A stretch of 64,000 nt of DNA from contig NC_090130.1 in the NCBI RefSeq assembly GCF_040581485.1, positions 17,177,656 through 17,241,655 on the forward strand, read 5' to 3'. A program made the position numbers and the translations under genes. Position 1 is the first letter of the stretch. Every line of letters starts with the position of its first letter. Of the stretch, positions 21,786 through 32,966 are shown in pieces. Under the pieces are notes generated by a model. The model did no database searches. It had not been told where the DNA came from and saw only the letters and a program-made list of their open reading frames with translations. The stretch comes from Linepithema humile (Eukaryota > Arthropoda > Insecta > Hymenoptera > Formicidae).

Positions 21786-23199
21786 TGAAACCGTGTGAGC
21801 TTCGGCGGACGCGGATTAGCTCGCCGGAATCCAGGTTCGGTCGGTTGGGGGTATGTCAAATAAACCAAATACTCGTTTATATCAGAAAAATAATGAAACA
21901 GTGTTTATTGAGAAAGATGTTGATACGATTTGCCTCGAATGATCTGCTACAATGCTCGTGCATACATGCGAAGCGTGTGCAAGATGAATTTGAAATAGCA
22001 TACAAATTAGCCAAATATCGGTGAAGTAATTAACAAGTGATAGCAACGTGAAAATAAATGCAAGATATCGGCAAAGGCGAAATAATTATTTAAGCAATGG
22101 TGAAATAATTATTTTGAAAGCGGCGCAAAATAAAAGCAAAAGTAATGTGAAAATAAATGCAAGATATCGGCAAAGGCGAAATAATTATTTAAGCAATGGT
22201 GAAATAATTATTTTAAAGCGGCGCAAAATAAAAGCGAAAGCAACGTGAAAATAAATGCGAGATATCGGCAAAATGAAATAATTATTCGAGTGGCGGCGAA
22301 ATAATTATTTAAGGCGGCGTAAAATAAATGCGAAGTATACGTGAAAATCAATGCGAAGTATCGTAATAATGAAATAATTATTTGAGGCGACGGTGGAATA
22401 ATTATTTAGTATGACGTGAGGCGTCCTGGTGCGGTCGGCGAGAGCGCAAGCGCGGGCGATCGTGTCGCAACGGTTGGTACAAGACGGAGCGCTCGTCGGT
22501 GAGTGCGTTCGTAGTATCGCGAGTCTGTTCGATCGTAGATCGATGCGGACTATTCGGCGGCGCGGATTGGTCGACGCGGTGTTGCTTGCCGGACGGATTA
22601 CAGTTATGAAATCCCGGCGAATAAACGCGGTGTGCGGACTTAGGCTGCCGATTACGTTCGGCGGGAGTACGAGGATGCTCGTACGAAGACGGAATTTAGA
22701 ATAGCGACCTGGCTAGGTATGCGGAAATGCCCGCAATACAGAGTTCGGTGGCCTAGAGGAACCAAGTACGCTTGGCGGGTATACGAATATATTCGTATGC
22801 GGGAATCAAGAATACCGAAGACGCTCGGCGGTACACGAGGATACTCGTGTGCTGGCACAGGTATACGAAAAACCGAGTATGCTCGGTTGAGGACTACGAG
22901 GACACTCGCAGAGGGATGTTCGCTGTCTATCAGCGAACGGAGTCTGGTGAGAAGACGTTCAGCCGGGCCTCTTTTATACCCGGCTGGCGGCCGAATGATT
23001 TCGAATCGGCAAGCATCGGCGGTTTCGGCGGCGAGTCCCCCACAATACGGAATTTCGGAACGGTCGGGTGTGGGGGATTTTCGGCGGTTGACCGCCGCTG
23101 TTTTTGATAGGAAATTTATCGGCGCGCGATGCGCCCTTGGTGGGCTACGGACGATGGACGGTCCGTAGCCGTAACGATGCAGCGGGCTGCATCGTTACA
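21786..23199 (-). mobile_element. Solo LTR of a Gypsy-type retrotransposon, 1.41 kb
   Basis: TG (21786) to CA (23199) is flanked by TATG on both sides (21782-21785 and 23200-23203), a clean 4-bp duplication. Read on the minus strand it begins TGTAACGATGCAGC, a palindrome, and has a TATA box (TATAAAAG, 22971-22978), so U3 is at the right. A tandem array fills the other end. The overlapping plus-strand ORFs (22429-23168) have no family features. It interrupts the CACTA-like transposon between its two genes. Confidence 0.82.
22048..22410. repeat. 99-bp tandem repeat inside the solo LTR
   Basis: About three and a half units start at 22048, 22147, 22245 and about 22340. Each has GTGAAAATAAATGC, then GATATCGG, then two GAAATAATTATTT words. 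The units decay towards the right. They lie in the U5 side of the LTR. Confidence 0.75.
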
Positions 23200-23420
23200 T
23201 ATGAAACATTATAATATATGCAATCAAATTAATTGCATCTAATTTTCAATAATTTACGCTGCAATATATCACGAGTGCAATAAGGATACAGGGCAAAATT
23301 AAATCTGAGCAATGAAAAATCTATCGCTACGCGCTATTACAAATAAAGAACTTGAGTAAGTAAAGCTAGCATTATAAAAACCCAAGGTGATTTCGAGACT
23401 AATGCTTTCATAGAATTCAA

Positions 23421-23600
23421 GCCAATGCGGACTCTATCTCCAAAAAAAAAATAGTCCCAGCACCCACTGGCTTAGACTCTGAAAATCTCATCAGTACGGA
23501 CTCTGCCATTTAAAAATTGACAGTCCCAGCACCCACCGACGTGATTTGAGGCCAAAGCCCTCATAGAGTTTAAGCCACTGCGGATTGTATCAGACAATGG
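23421..23600. repeat. Second copy of the 152-bp hairpin repeat
   Basis: One unit of the 18117-18443 repeat: hairpin 1 from 23421, hairpin 2 from about 23490, GAGGCCAAAGCCCTC, and the start of the next unit at 23574 (153 bp later). Flanking GTTTAAGCCA words are the same as in the first array. Confidence 0.7.
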
Positions 23601-24155
23601 ATTTATTATTAGAAATCATCCTTATAAATTTATAAATTACAGTTTTTATAAATGTTAGACCAATATAGAAGAAAAAATATTAAAACCAACAAAAACCGAT
23701 GAAACTTTGACCAATGAAGCAATATTTATAAATGTAAGACCAATATGTTAAATATAAAAAAGTCAAGACCAATAATAAGAAAAAAATTTGAGACCAATAA
23801 GCATAAAAAAAATTAATACCAATAAAAACCGACAAACTTTAACCAAATAAGAAATGTTTACAAATAATGGATTAATACGTACAGATCAGTCATTTAAAAA
23901 AAATTCAAGATTATAAGCATAGAAAAATAAGAAAACCAAGAAAAACCGATAAACCTTAATCGAAAACAGTTTATTTCTGATTATTTCCGCCAGTTTTTAA
24001 GATAAATTGTCTCTGTAACACAACAACCTTGATATATAAATTCAAATTTTAATGTTATTTAAGCATAACAAAAAATAAAGACCATGACCTATATAAGCAT
24101 AATGAAAAATAAAGACCGATAAAAACCAAAAAACTTATTTGATATGGTATTGCAA
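23601..24155. repeat. Degenerate short repeats and a stray DUF4806 exon piece
   Basis: AGACCAATAAGCATAAAAAA-like words recur with AAAACCGATAAAC throughout, also seen at 18640-18720 and 19220-19300. At 23985-24045 a stretch matches the DUF4806 exon border at 19762-19840 (CCGCCAGTTTTTAAGATAAA), showing a partial duplication of that gene. Confidence 0.5.
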
Positions 24156-26191
24156 TTAAACAGTATTTTCTGTTGCAGTAAGTAAAAGCGAAATTGTGAT
24201 GTAAGAGTCTACTTCAGAAAGGTTTATAACTTTTAAACATTTTCTGGTTATTTGTGTTACTGGAATTTTAATAGTATTTGAAGTCGTATTCTTTGAAATT
24301 TGAAATATGCCAAGTCTTTCTGAAGGACATGGTGTTGTGAAAAAAGAAGTTGGATTTAAAAAACACTGCGCAAGAACAAATAAAACATTATTCTCTTCAA
24401 ATACTTCTAAAATAAAAGCCACCGACTTGTTATCTAATAAAACACAATTATCAATTTCATTTATTCCAATTTTGAAATTTTGAAATTGTAGATAAGAAAT
24501 TCTGTTGTTTTTAAAAATAATGATTGGATATTGCATAACGCGGAACGGTTGGATTGGAAGCTGTGATTCTTCGAATATACGATTAGACAACTCTTCTAAA
24601 GGTTTTCCGGGTTGGTGTAATTTTCGTTTTATCTTCTGCATATAATTTTCGTATCTGAAATAACTAAAATTATCTAAGCAACCAAAGGTTTGTACATCTT
24701 TGGCTATATGAAGCAAGTTGTGAATATTATAAGACAGATATTCATCATAGTAGATATTACCATAATTAGAAACAAACCATATTAACAATGAATTCGCATA
24801 ATCATTGAATGAAATACATAATTGAGGACCAGCCAATATCCTTACAGCAATGCTAAGAGTAACAAAGTGATTGTAACAATACGGAGATAGCACAGATTTC
24901 ATAACAATTATACCCGTGTATAAAAAAAATTGACGGAATTCCGTTGCCTTCCATCTGTCTACATCATTTAAAGATCTAGGTTTTCTTGAAAATTCGGATA
25001 AAATGCAATTTTTTATCGCGAATAAATCATGTAAAACGGAATCAACATCACCTGTTACTAATCTGACATCTTTTTTTCCTCTGACCCATAATTGCAACAT
25101 TCGTTTCATAACACCTAAACAAACAAGATGCATATAATCCAACTCAATTTGCAATACCATGTCAATTGAAAGTCTCTCTAAAATAGAATCATCATTATGA
25201 TGTTCGGGTTGAGTCCGATTTCTAAATGACTGATCTGTACGTAAAGCGTTATTTGTTTCGGGAAAAATCACTCTATTTTGCACAAAATCACCTTCTTGAA
25301 TGCATTTAGAACATGCAAAGTATCCCGTATGACCTTTTGAACACGTAATAAATAATTTTGCTGAAGCATCACATACTATTGCATTTACAATAACTGCATA
25401 TTTTTTATTGGAAACAATTATGCCATTTTTGGAAAGTAATACCAATTCATCGACAAAGTTTGCTAAGAAATCATTGCAATTATTTGGTTTGCACATGCCG
25501 TGATAAACTCCAATTATAACTGGCAACGTATATATATATCAATATCTTGAATGGAAATCATTATTGGCCAGAATTGACTACCAGAACTTTTTGAAATTGG
25601 CAACCCATCAACATTAATATTAATCTTAACGTTATTATCATTAATAAAATTTGAATACATTTTTATTGATTGTTTCAAATCTGATGCAAGACCAAAATGG
25701 ATATATTTACCACTGCCCAGCGAAATAAAAGTTGTAGATGTATTGCGTGGTGTTTTAACTAAAACCCTAACATCAGTAGGCAATTCAACGTGACCGTGTT
25801 TTCTCAAAATTTGTAGTAATTCGTTTGAAGTATTATGTACAATACAACGCTCAATTATGAATTGTTGTAAATCTTCTCTTAAAGTTGTATCATTATTGCA
25901 TTCGCTATCTGTCATTGAAAAACTTTCCTGCGATTCAGAGTTATGCTGTACATTTTCAGTATCTGACAGCAATTATGCTGATAACTCATTATTTTTGTCT
26001 TCATCTTGGGAAATGTTAATTTTAGACGTTTCAACACTATTAACCATAGTTATTTTTGTATTTGTCATTGCACTAGACGCCTCATCCAATTTAATTAAAT
26101 GCAAAGTATTATAATTAACAACTTTATTTAATTCGTGATTTATTAATTGATTCTTTCGCCTTTTGGATAAAGACTGAATATCCTTAGGCAT
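24156..26191 (-). pseudogene. CACTA/EnSpm-like transposase, copy 1, broken
   Basis: The frame opens at 26191 with the basic start MPKDIQSLSKRRKNQ, meets an in-frame stop at 25973-25975, continues, then shifts frame at a TATATATA run near 25520-25535. The remaining 456 residues hold the catalytic part: GVYHGMCKPNN, a metal-binding-like GHTGYFACSKCIQEGDF, ELDYMHLVCLGVMKRMLQLW (resembling the DxMH..LGV block of plant CACTA transposases) and a C-terminal HNLLHIAKDVQTFGCLDNFS with FRYENYMQKIKRKL, similar to DUF4218. A sister copy is at 61121-63179. Assignment to the CACTA (CMC) group is by motif resemblance. It is inactive as it stands. Confidence 0.65.
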
Positions 26192-27203
26192 GATGTATTA
26201 CTGTAATTAAAAAATTAAAAAAAATGATAAACAAATATAAAATATAATATTATAATATTAACAAAATTATATATTGCCACTTATGCAAATTGCAATCTAT
26301 TTCAATTTTAATATTTTTATGTTGAAAATTTGATGTTTAAAGATTATAAGAGCAAATTGAAAATTAAAAATTGTTGAAAAAGTTATTACAAAGTTATTAA
26401 AAAGTTAAATACTTTGTACTTGTATAATTATACTTTGTATAATTTAATGACTGACACATATTAGTACTAACAACTAATCTATACTAATCTATAATTGAAA
26501 ATATCGTAATTATGAAAAAGTTACTTACCAACAACGGAATCCTAATTGTGTCCCAAAGTCAGAACCGCAGTTAACAGTTTATTGCCAAAAGTTTTAAATT
26601 AGTTCGCAGTTCGCAGTTTATCGCCACTGTAATACTGAAATAATTGAAGATAATTATAGTATTTAAATCTTATTAAAAAATACATCAATTTATAAAGAAA
26701 TGTTTAAAAATGCATACGTATTCTACACGCACAATGTGAAAGAGACTGAAAGAAACGTCTAGCATTTGTTAAAAAAATAACACGTATGAAAAACTTGAAC
26801 ATCAAAACAAAAGCATGTAATACACACGGGTATGCAAATATACAGAGTGTTCCAGACTTATCGCAATACCCGTGAATGTCAGATTTTGAGATTATTTCTG
26901 AGATAAAAATGTAAACATCAAAATTAATGGGTGTTACGATAGATATGGAGCATCTTGTGTGTGTGTGTGTGTGTGTGTATTTAAATCAAACGATAAGTAT
27001 AAATAAGACGATGTAAAATTCTAAATAAAGATGATAAATATTTTTACAGACTCTAGTATTATAAATAACAATTTATCAAGAACCAAAAGATGATAAATTC
27101 TAAATAAGACGATGCATTCTTGACACAAAGAGAAAGCTTCATTAAGGGGTATAGACAAAGTAAAATTTTGAAAAAACCGATTTTTCAGGCCATATATGAA
27201 CAA
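26192..27203. other. AT-rich spacer with a GT microsatellite
   Basis: Upstream flank of the CACTA-like gene, no ORF recognised. A (GT)n run of about 12 units is at 26957-26980. The words CAGAGTGTTCCAGACTTATC at 26853-26872 look like a transposon end. The last six bases before 27204 (GAACAA) are the Polinton target duplication. Confidence 0.5.
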
Positions 27204-28065
27204 AGTAGTATATGGCAGGTATGGGGCGTCACAACAAACCCCCACCACCTACCCCATATTTGACCCACTGACCTACATTTGGTCTGGCGTCAAAACAAAT
27301 GACGTCACAGGGAGGGGAGGGGGAAAAGATGGCGGCAGTGGGTCCAGCATGGTGGACGTCTACAAGATGGCGGCTGTTGACAAGTGATTTTTATTTTTCG
27401 GAATTGAGAAAAATCCAAGCTGGGTTCGAACCTGGATCGCTGGATTTCTAGTCCTGGTCCTAGTCTGCTGGGCTACCTATACATCTAATGATAGTAAAAT
27501 GGTGTGTCGTATTTATGGCTATGGGACCTGGCAGGGAAGGGATGTATATATGCTCGGACCGCGTCTATATGATGTACCCCGGACTCTCTGGCAGGTATGG
27601 AGCATGTAAACAAACGACGTCACATAGTCGCCTCTAGTCTGCGAAGGGAAGGGATGTATATATGTTGGGGCCGCGTCTATACGAGGTACCCCGGACTCTC
27701 TGGCAGGTATGGGACATGTAAACAAACGACGTCACACAGTCGCCTCTAGTCTGCGAAGGGAAGGGATGTATATGTGCTGGGGCCGCGTCTATATGAGGTA
27801 CCCCGGACTCTCTGGCACGTATAGCGAACAAAAGAATGACGTCGCAGCGACGAATGATCATGCGACTTTTAGTTTGATATTTGGTGTGATGGTTAAGGGG
27901 TCGAGCGCGCGATATTGCGTGAACGGGGTGAGCGTCAGCCACCCGTTTTCGCAGATTGAGCGTGCTGTAAAAATTGACGATGGCGAGTGGAGCGTGCAGG
28001 AACATGTGAAAAGGGGAAGGAAACGAATGCAAGAAATGAAATACAAAATCGTTTATTTGGAATTT
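27204..28065 (+). repeat. Left terminal inverted repeat of the Polinton
   Basis: It mirrors 57243-58086. Going inward there is a segment with GACGTCAC, a tRNA-like stretch with Pol III-type A and B boxes (minus strand, about 27418-27482), then about two and a half tandem units of roughly 113 bp. Starts of the complete units are near 27590 and 27703. Each unit contains ACGACGTCAC and GGGAAGGGATGTATAT. The open frame at 27709-28071 runs across the TIR but is present in both TIRs only because they are copies. Confidence 0.88.
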
Positions 28066-28246
28066 TTTTAAAAATACATAATTGAACATTACAGTCAAAA
28101 TATAAAAATATTTTATTCGACTTACTGAATACATTCTAAAAATATTATTTCAAAGCGCGCATCGAGAAATGTTAAATATATGAAAAAAATGTTTTATTTT
28201 AAATTTTTAAAAATACATCGTTGAATATTACAACAAGTACTAGTAG
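28066..28246 (-). pseudogene. 3' tail of the Polinton protease gene, cut off by BEL-2
   Basis: On the minus strand the last coding residues of the protease run from 28246 to a TAA at 28194-28196. The remainder to 28066 is AT-rich 3' sequence leading into the TIR. The AGTAG at 28242-28246 is the BEL-2 target duplication; the rest of the gene resumes at 41561. Confidence 0.65.
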
Positions 28247-28342
28247 TGTTTTGTAGCAGTAAGAATAATTCAAATAATTCTTCACTGTGGTTTCGTATAA
28301 TAAAATATTTATTATTACTGATATATATGACTTTGTGTACTG
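28247..28342 (-). repeat. BEL-2 3' LTR, first part
   Basis: Matches 41139-41234 of the intact 5' LTR from TGTTTTGTAGCAG to GTGTACTG. It is cut at the BEL-1 target TACTG (28338-28342). Confidence 0.9.
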
Positions 28343-28967
28343 TGTATCGTCCTTTCAGTGAAGGTATCACTAACACCTACACTGTCTTTTCGTTTGTATA
28401 TAGTTTATTTGTTCTTGTTTCATATATTTTTACAAACAATCACGTACGGAAAAGATTTCGATTATGAGGACTCGAAAGTCCTATATTACCCACGACAACG
28501 CCTGAGGAACTTTTCGTCCTGAGTCAAATTGGGCGACCGCGACAACGCCTGAGGAACTTTTCGTCCTGAGTCGCGGCCGAGAACGCATACGTATCGTCTG
28601 GTCGAAACGATCGCGATGACGCCTAGGAATGTTTTTTATTCTGAATCGCGACTGTCTATGCACACGTACTGTAACTGAAAAACTTTTATAGAAAAATGCG
28701 TCTATACCGTTCGGAAACCAAGACTTGAATGAATACCTCGGTCGATCTCTGAGCTGCCATGATCGAGATGATTTATGATTGGTCTCCTCGATCTCATGAA
28801 ACCGCGCGTCCAATCACGCGAAAGAATAACATATTTTTCGGCACACTCTATAGCGTGCATGTACGTGTGCATGCGTCGACTTCGCTCGACCATAATATAT
28901 ATATATTTTTATGTGTATATTATATATATGTGTGTGTGTCGTGCACGACTTGTAACTCTACATAACA
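28343..28967 (-). repeat. BEL-1 3' LTR
   Basis: TG...CA when read on either strand (starts TGTATCGTCC on plus, ends TACATAACA). It contains two 33-bp direct repeats (28493 and 28539 onward) with a degenerate third near 28615, and a TATATA/GTGTGT stretch near its right edge. It is identical in layout to 34344-34972. Confidence 0.9.
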
Positions 28968-29101
28968 TACTCCCCCCGTTGGGAGGGTACCGAACAACTA
29001 TTGTTCATGGAGTTACTAAACGCATAATTACGCATCGTGTTACAATGTACAACGCATCTTATAATAAAGTGTACAATTGTATTATAACATGTATCGCATG
29101 A

Positions 29102-32100
29102 TCATTGCTCTACTGGCAATGGACATAGAGACTTCGCAGCTCTTTTTATTTCGCCGAACGCAGTTTTGATGATAGCGGTTCGAATTACTCCGTCTTCACC
29201 TGGAATTGCTTTCTCAATTCTGCCCAGCGTCCACTGCGTGCATGGTGAATTTTTTTTCCTTTACGAGCACGACGGTACCATTAGTTAATTTCGTTCCGTC
29301 TTTAGTCCATTTATTTCGTACTTGTAGCTCGTTCAGGTACTCAAGATTCCAGCGTTTCCAGAAGTCTTGTCGTACCTTTGATATATGCTGCCAATTAGAC
29401 AGCCGGTTGTCTGGAACAGATGACATATCTACCTCTGGTAGTGTTGTTATTGGTTTGCCGATCAAAAAATGTGCAGGAGACAATACTAACATGTCGTTAG
29501 GGTCAGATGAAATAGCAGTAATTGGCCTAGAATTTAAGATACCCTCGACTTCGGTAGTAAACGTGTTCAATTCTTCAAATGTAAATAAAGAGTCTCCTAT
29601 AACTCGTTTAAGATGGTGTTTGAATAGCTTTACCGAAGACTCCCATAGCCCGCCGAAATGGGGGGCTAAAGGTGGTATAAAATGCCACGTAATTCTATGC
29701 TCGCTTGAATATTTGTTAATCCGTTCTTTGTGATCCTCTGAATTAAGCAGAACATATATTTCCTTCAACTGGTTATTAGCTCCTACAAAATTGGATCCGT
29801 TGTCTGAATAAATATGTTCCGGTAAACCCCGTCTCGCAGTAAATCTACGCAACGCCGCTAAGAAGCCTCCGGATGATAAGTCGCTTACGACTTCGATGTG
29901 TATTGCCTTTATCGACATACATATAAAAACGCATACGTATACTTTAATTCGCGTTCGATTGCGGTATTTCCTTTCCTTGATAAAAAACGGGCCGCAAAAA
30001 TCTATGCCTGTGTTAGTAAATGGTGGAGTTCCGCGTACGCGCGCCACTGGAAGATTTCCCATTTTATATTCAACCGTGTTAGGATTGAATCGGAAACAGC
30101 GCACGCATGTGCGTACAACCTTTCTCACCTGATTTCGACCATCTAATATCCAAAATTTCTGACGTAGTATATATAACGTAGTTTGGATACCTGCGTGATA
30201 ATGCCTTTCATAAATCTCGCGAATTATATTGTCTGTCAAAGAATGCCGATTTGGAAGTAGTATCGGATGTTTTTGACCGAACGACAGCTCTGACTTTTGT
30301 AATCGGCCTCCCACGCGTATTAAGCCATTTTCGTCTAAAAACGGATTTAAATTTGCTAATTTGCCTTTATTTATCGAGACCTTATCTGCTAATTTCTTCA
30401 TTTCGTCATAAAATTGTGTATTTTGGAGAATCTTTAATACTCGTATCTCCGCTCTATTTATTTCTTCCGCGATCAACGATCCAGTATATTTGTTTGTGGG
30501 TAAAACGCGAAGACAATACGCCACGATTCTTAATAATTTCAAATAAGACGAGTATTTATTTAGAATTGTGGAACCGCCGTCGTTAGTTATCAAACAAATG
30601 TTTTTCTTTAATTCGGGTATCTCATTTATTTGTGCAATTTCGTTGGGCCATTTAACTTCCTCATCCTTTAACCAGAAAGGTCCCGTATACCACGTCTGAT
30701 TTCTCAGGAAAACACGAGGCAATTGACCTCTCGAAATTGCATCCGCTGGATTATCCTCTGACTTAACGTGTCTCCACTCTATCAGATCGGTAATTTCTCG
30801 TATGTTCACTACACGATTTGCTACGTAAGTTTTAAGTAAATGTGGAGACGTTTTTAACCAGTGTAACACAATTGTCGAATCACACCAAAATATCACTCGA
30901 TCGGGTACAATGCCTAACGCTTCGTTTACTTCCTTATATAGACGTGCTAGCAATAATGCTCCACAAAGCTCGAGTCGCGGTATGGTAACCGTTTTTAATG
31001 GCGCAACTCGCGATTTAGCGCATAATAATCTGACAATCGTATTTCCGGAATGTCCGTTCGAACGGACGTATATACACGCACCATAACCCACATTACTAGC
31101 GTCGCAAAAACCGTGCAATTGAATATCATTGTGTTTTTCGGTAAGTATTTTTCTCTCAAAGGAGATCCGCTCCATCGACACCCATTGTCTCGTGAATTCT
31201 AACCATTCCGTGTATATATTTTGCGGAACTGATTCGTCCCAATGCAAACCACACCGCCACACGTCTTGCATTAATTTTTTAACATATAGAATGACCGGAC
31301 CTAACAAACCTAATGGGTCGTAAATCTTTGCTATTTCTGATAAAATGTTCCGTTTTGTCACTCGCTCAGTTGTATTAATCGGATGAGTCATATAATGTAA
31401 TTTGTCATCATGTGTGCTCCACTTTACGCCTAATGTTTTTAGAGTATGATTACCGTTTAAAGCGAAGTTTGCATGTAATGCTTTGGACTCTAGATCATTG
31501 ATTACACGTTCATCATTAGATGCCCATTGTCTGATAGTAAAACCACCTCTGGATAATAATGCAATTATTTCTTCCCTTATCTCGCGAACTTCCTCGATTG
31601 TCTCAGCTCCCGTCAATAAATCATCTACGTATAGATGTTTTTTAAGTATTTCGGCCGCTCTAGGATAAGTGTCGCATTCGTCATCTGCGAGTTTTTGCAC
31701 AGTGCGGATTGCAAGAAATGGTGAAGAAGAAACACCGAAAGCGAGCGTGTTGATTTGATAACTCTCTATTACGTCATTTCTACGCCAGAGAATACGTTGA
31801 TACCGTCGGTCATCCTCATGTAACCACACCTGCCGGAACATCTTTTCGATGTCTGCTGTAATTACGTATCTGTATGTGCGGAATCGAAGTAAATGTGATA
31901 CTAAATTATTTTGAATAGTAGGACCTGCAAACAACATTTCATTGAGAGATGTTCCGTTATTTGTTTTAGCTGACGCGTCAAAAACTGCTCGCACTTTAGT
32001 GGTATTACTCGTCTCTTTAAGTACCGCGTGATGTGGCATATAATAACCGGTATCATTTGTATCCTCTATCCGAGACATATGTCTCAATCTCAAATATTCT

Positions 32101-32963
32101 TCTAACACTTTATGATAATCCGTCTTCATTTTCGTATTCGCGTTAAGCTTTTTCTCTAAAGATGTTAATCGTTTAAGCGCGATCGTTCGCGATTCTCCTA
32201 AACGATGATTTGTATTGCGAAATGGTAAACGAACGGTGTAACGTCCACTACTGTCTCGAGAAACCGTTTTCATAAAATGCGCTTCGCATTCGATTTCCTC
32301 CTCCGATTTTGGCTTAGCAACCGCAACCTCCTCAATTGTCCAAAATTTAAGTAATAAATCTTCCAGTGACGTTAAATGACATGTCGCGAATTTTGTTTGT
32401 GGTTTTGATGACGCTCCTCCAGCAACCACCCAACCCAATCGCGTTTTTTGTATATATATATCTTGTCCCTTATGTGATACATTGATCTGACCGACTGCAA
32501 ATAATGATAATGTCGCACCCGAACCTATTAATAAGTCAACGGAACGTGGTAAATGAAAATCTGGATCTGCTAATCTAATATTAGAAGGTATTTTTATAGA
32601 ATTGCGCGGGAAAATCTCTGTTGGTATTAAATCCGCTATGGTCGGTATCGTTAAACACGTTAGTTCTTTACAGAAATCGTCGTGTATTGATTGTATGGTG
32701 ATCTGCACTATGCCTTTCGATACGGTGTTCATACCGTTAATAGCACCGATCGGTAACAAATGTTCGGATATATGAAAGTTTAAATGCTTTATGATGGATT
32801 CGGAAATAAAATTTGCGGTAGCACACGTGTCTAATAACGCACGGCATTTAACCAGCTTGCCTTTACAATCACGAATATTTACTAATGCGCTTGTCAACAG
32901 CTGTGGTGCGAAAGTATGTAACGTCGCTACACTATTTGTTCTGTTACCGATCGGTTCTGCTAG
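29102..32963 (-). CDS. pol: BEL-1 Pol polyprotein (protease, RT, RNase H, integrase), frameshifted near its end
   Basis: Makes and integrates the cDNA copy. The open frame follows directly from the gag stop (UGA-CUA) with no ATG required. Order: aspartic protease of the DUF1758 type (RALLDTCATANFISE), reverse transcriptase with VITADIEKMF and the active-site HLYVDDLLTG, RNase H (LHGFCDASNVGYGACIY), and an integrase with an HHCC finger (HYHAGIQ ... CVRCF) and the core residues GIDFCGPF, YSDNGSNFVGA and GGLWESSVKLF. An eight-T run at about 29250-29257 shifts the frame: the frame stops at 29214, while the conserved tail (homologous to the end of BEL-2 Pol) continues in another frame to a TGA at 29102. 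Either the last 40 or so residues are lost or the run is a sequencing error. Confidence 0.9.
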
Positions 32964-32966
32964 TCA
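32961..32966 (-). promoter_or_regulatory. Candidate leaky stop UGA-CUA between BEL-1 gag and pol
   Basis: The gag stop TGA is followed by CTA. Pol continues in the same frame and has no ATG near its start. UGA-CUA is a known efficient readthrough context in viral and animal mRNAs. The same six bases occur at the same place in BEL-2. Confidence 0.7.

Noticed and set aside
22429..23168. Arginine-rich ORFs in the 21786-23199 LTR as genes
   Set aside because: They lie wholly inside a TG...CA unit with target duplications and show no domain; GC-rich LTR sequence gives such ORFs by chance.
27418..27482. Functional tRNA gene
   Set aside because: A and B boxes are present, but the acceptor stem and parts of the T stem do not pair; better seen as a tRNA-derived segment.
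27709..28071. ORF in the Polinton TIRs (also 57168-57602) as a conserved gene
   Set aside because: Presence in both TIRs follows from their being copies; it runs through tandem repeats and has no domain.
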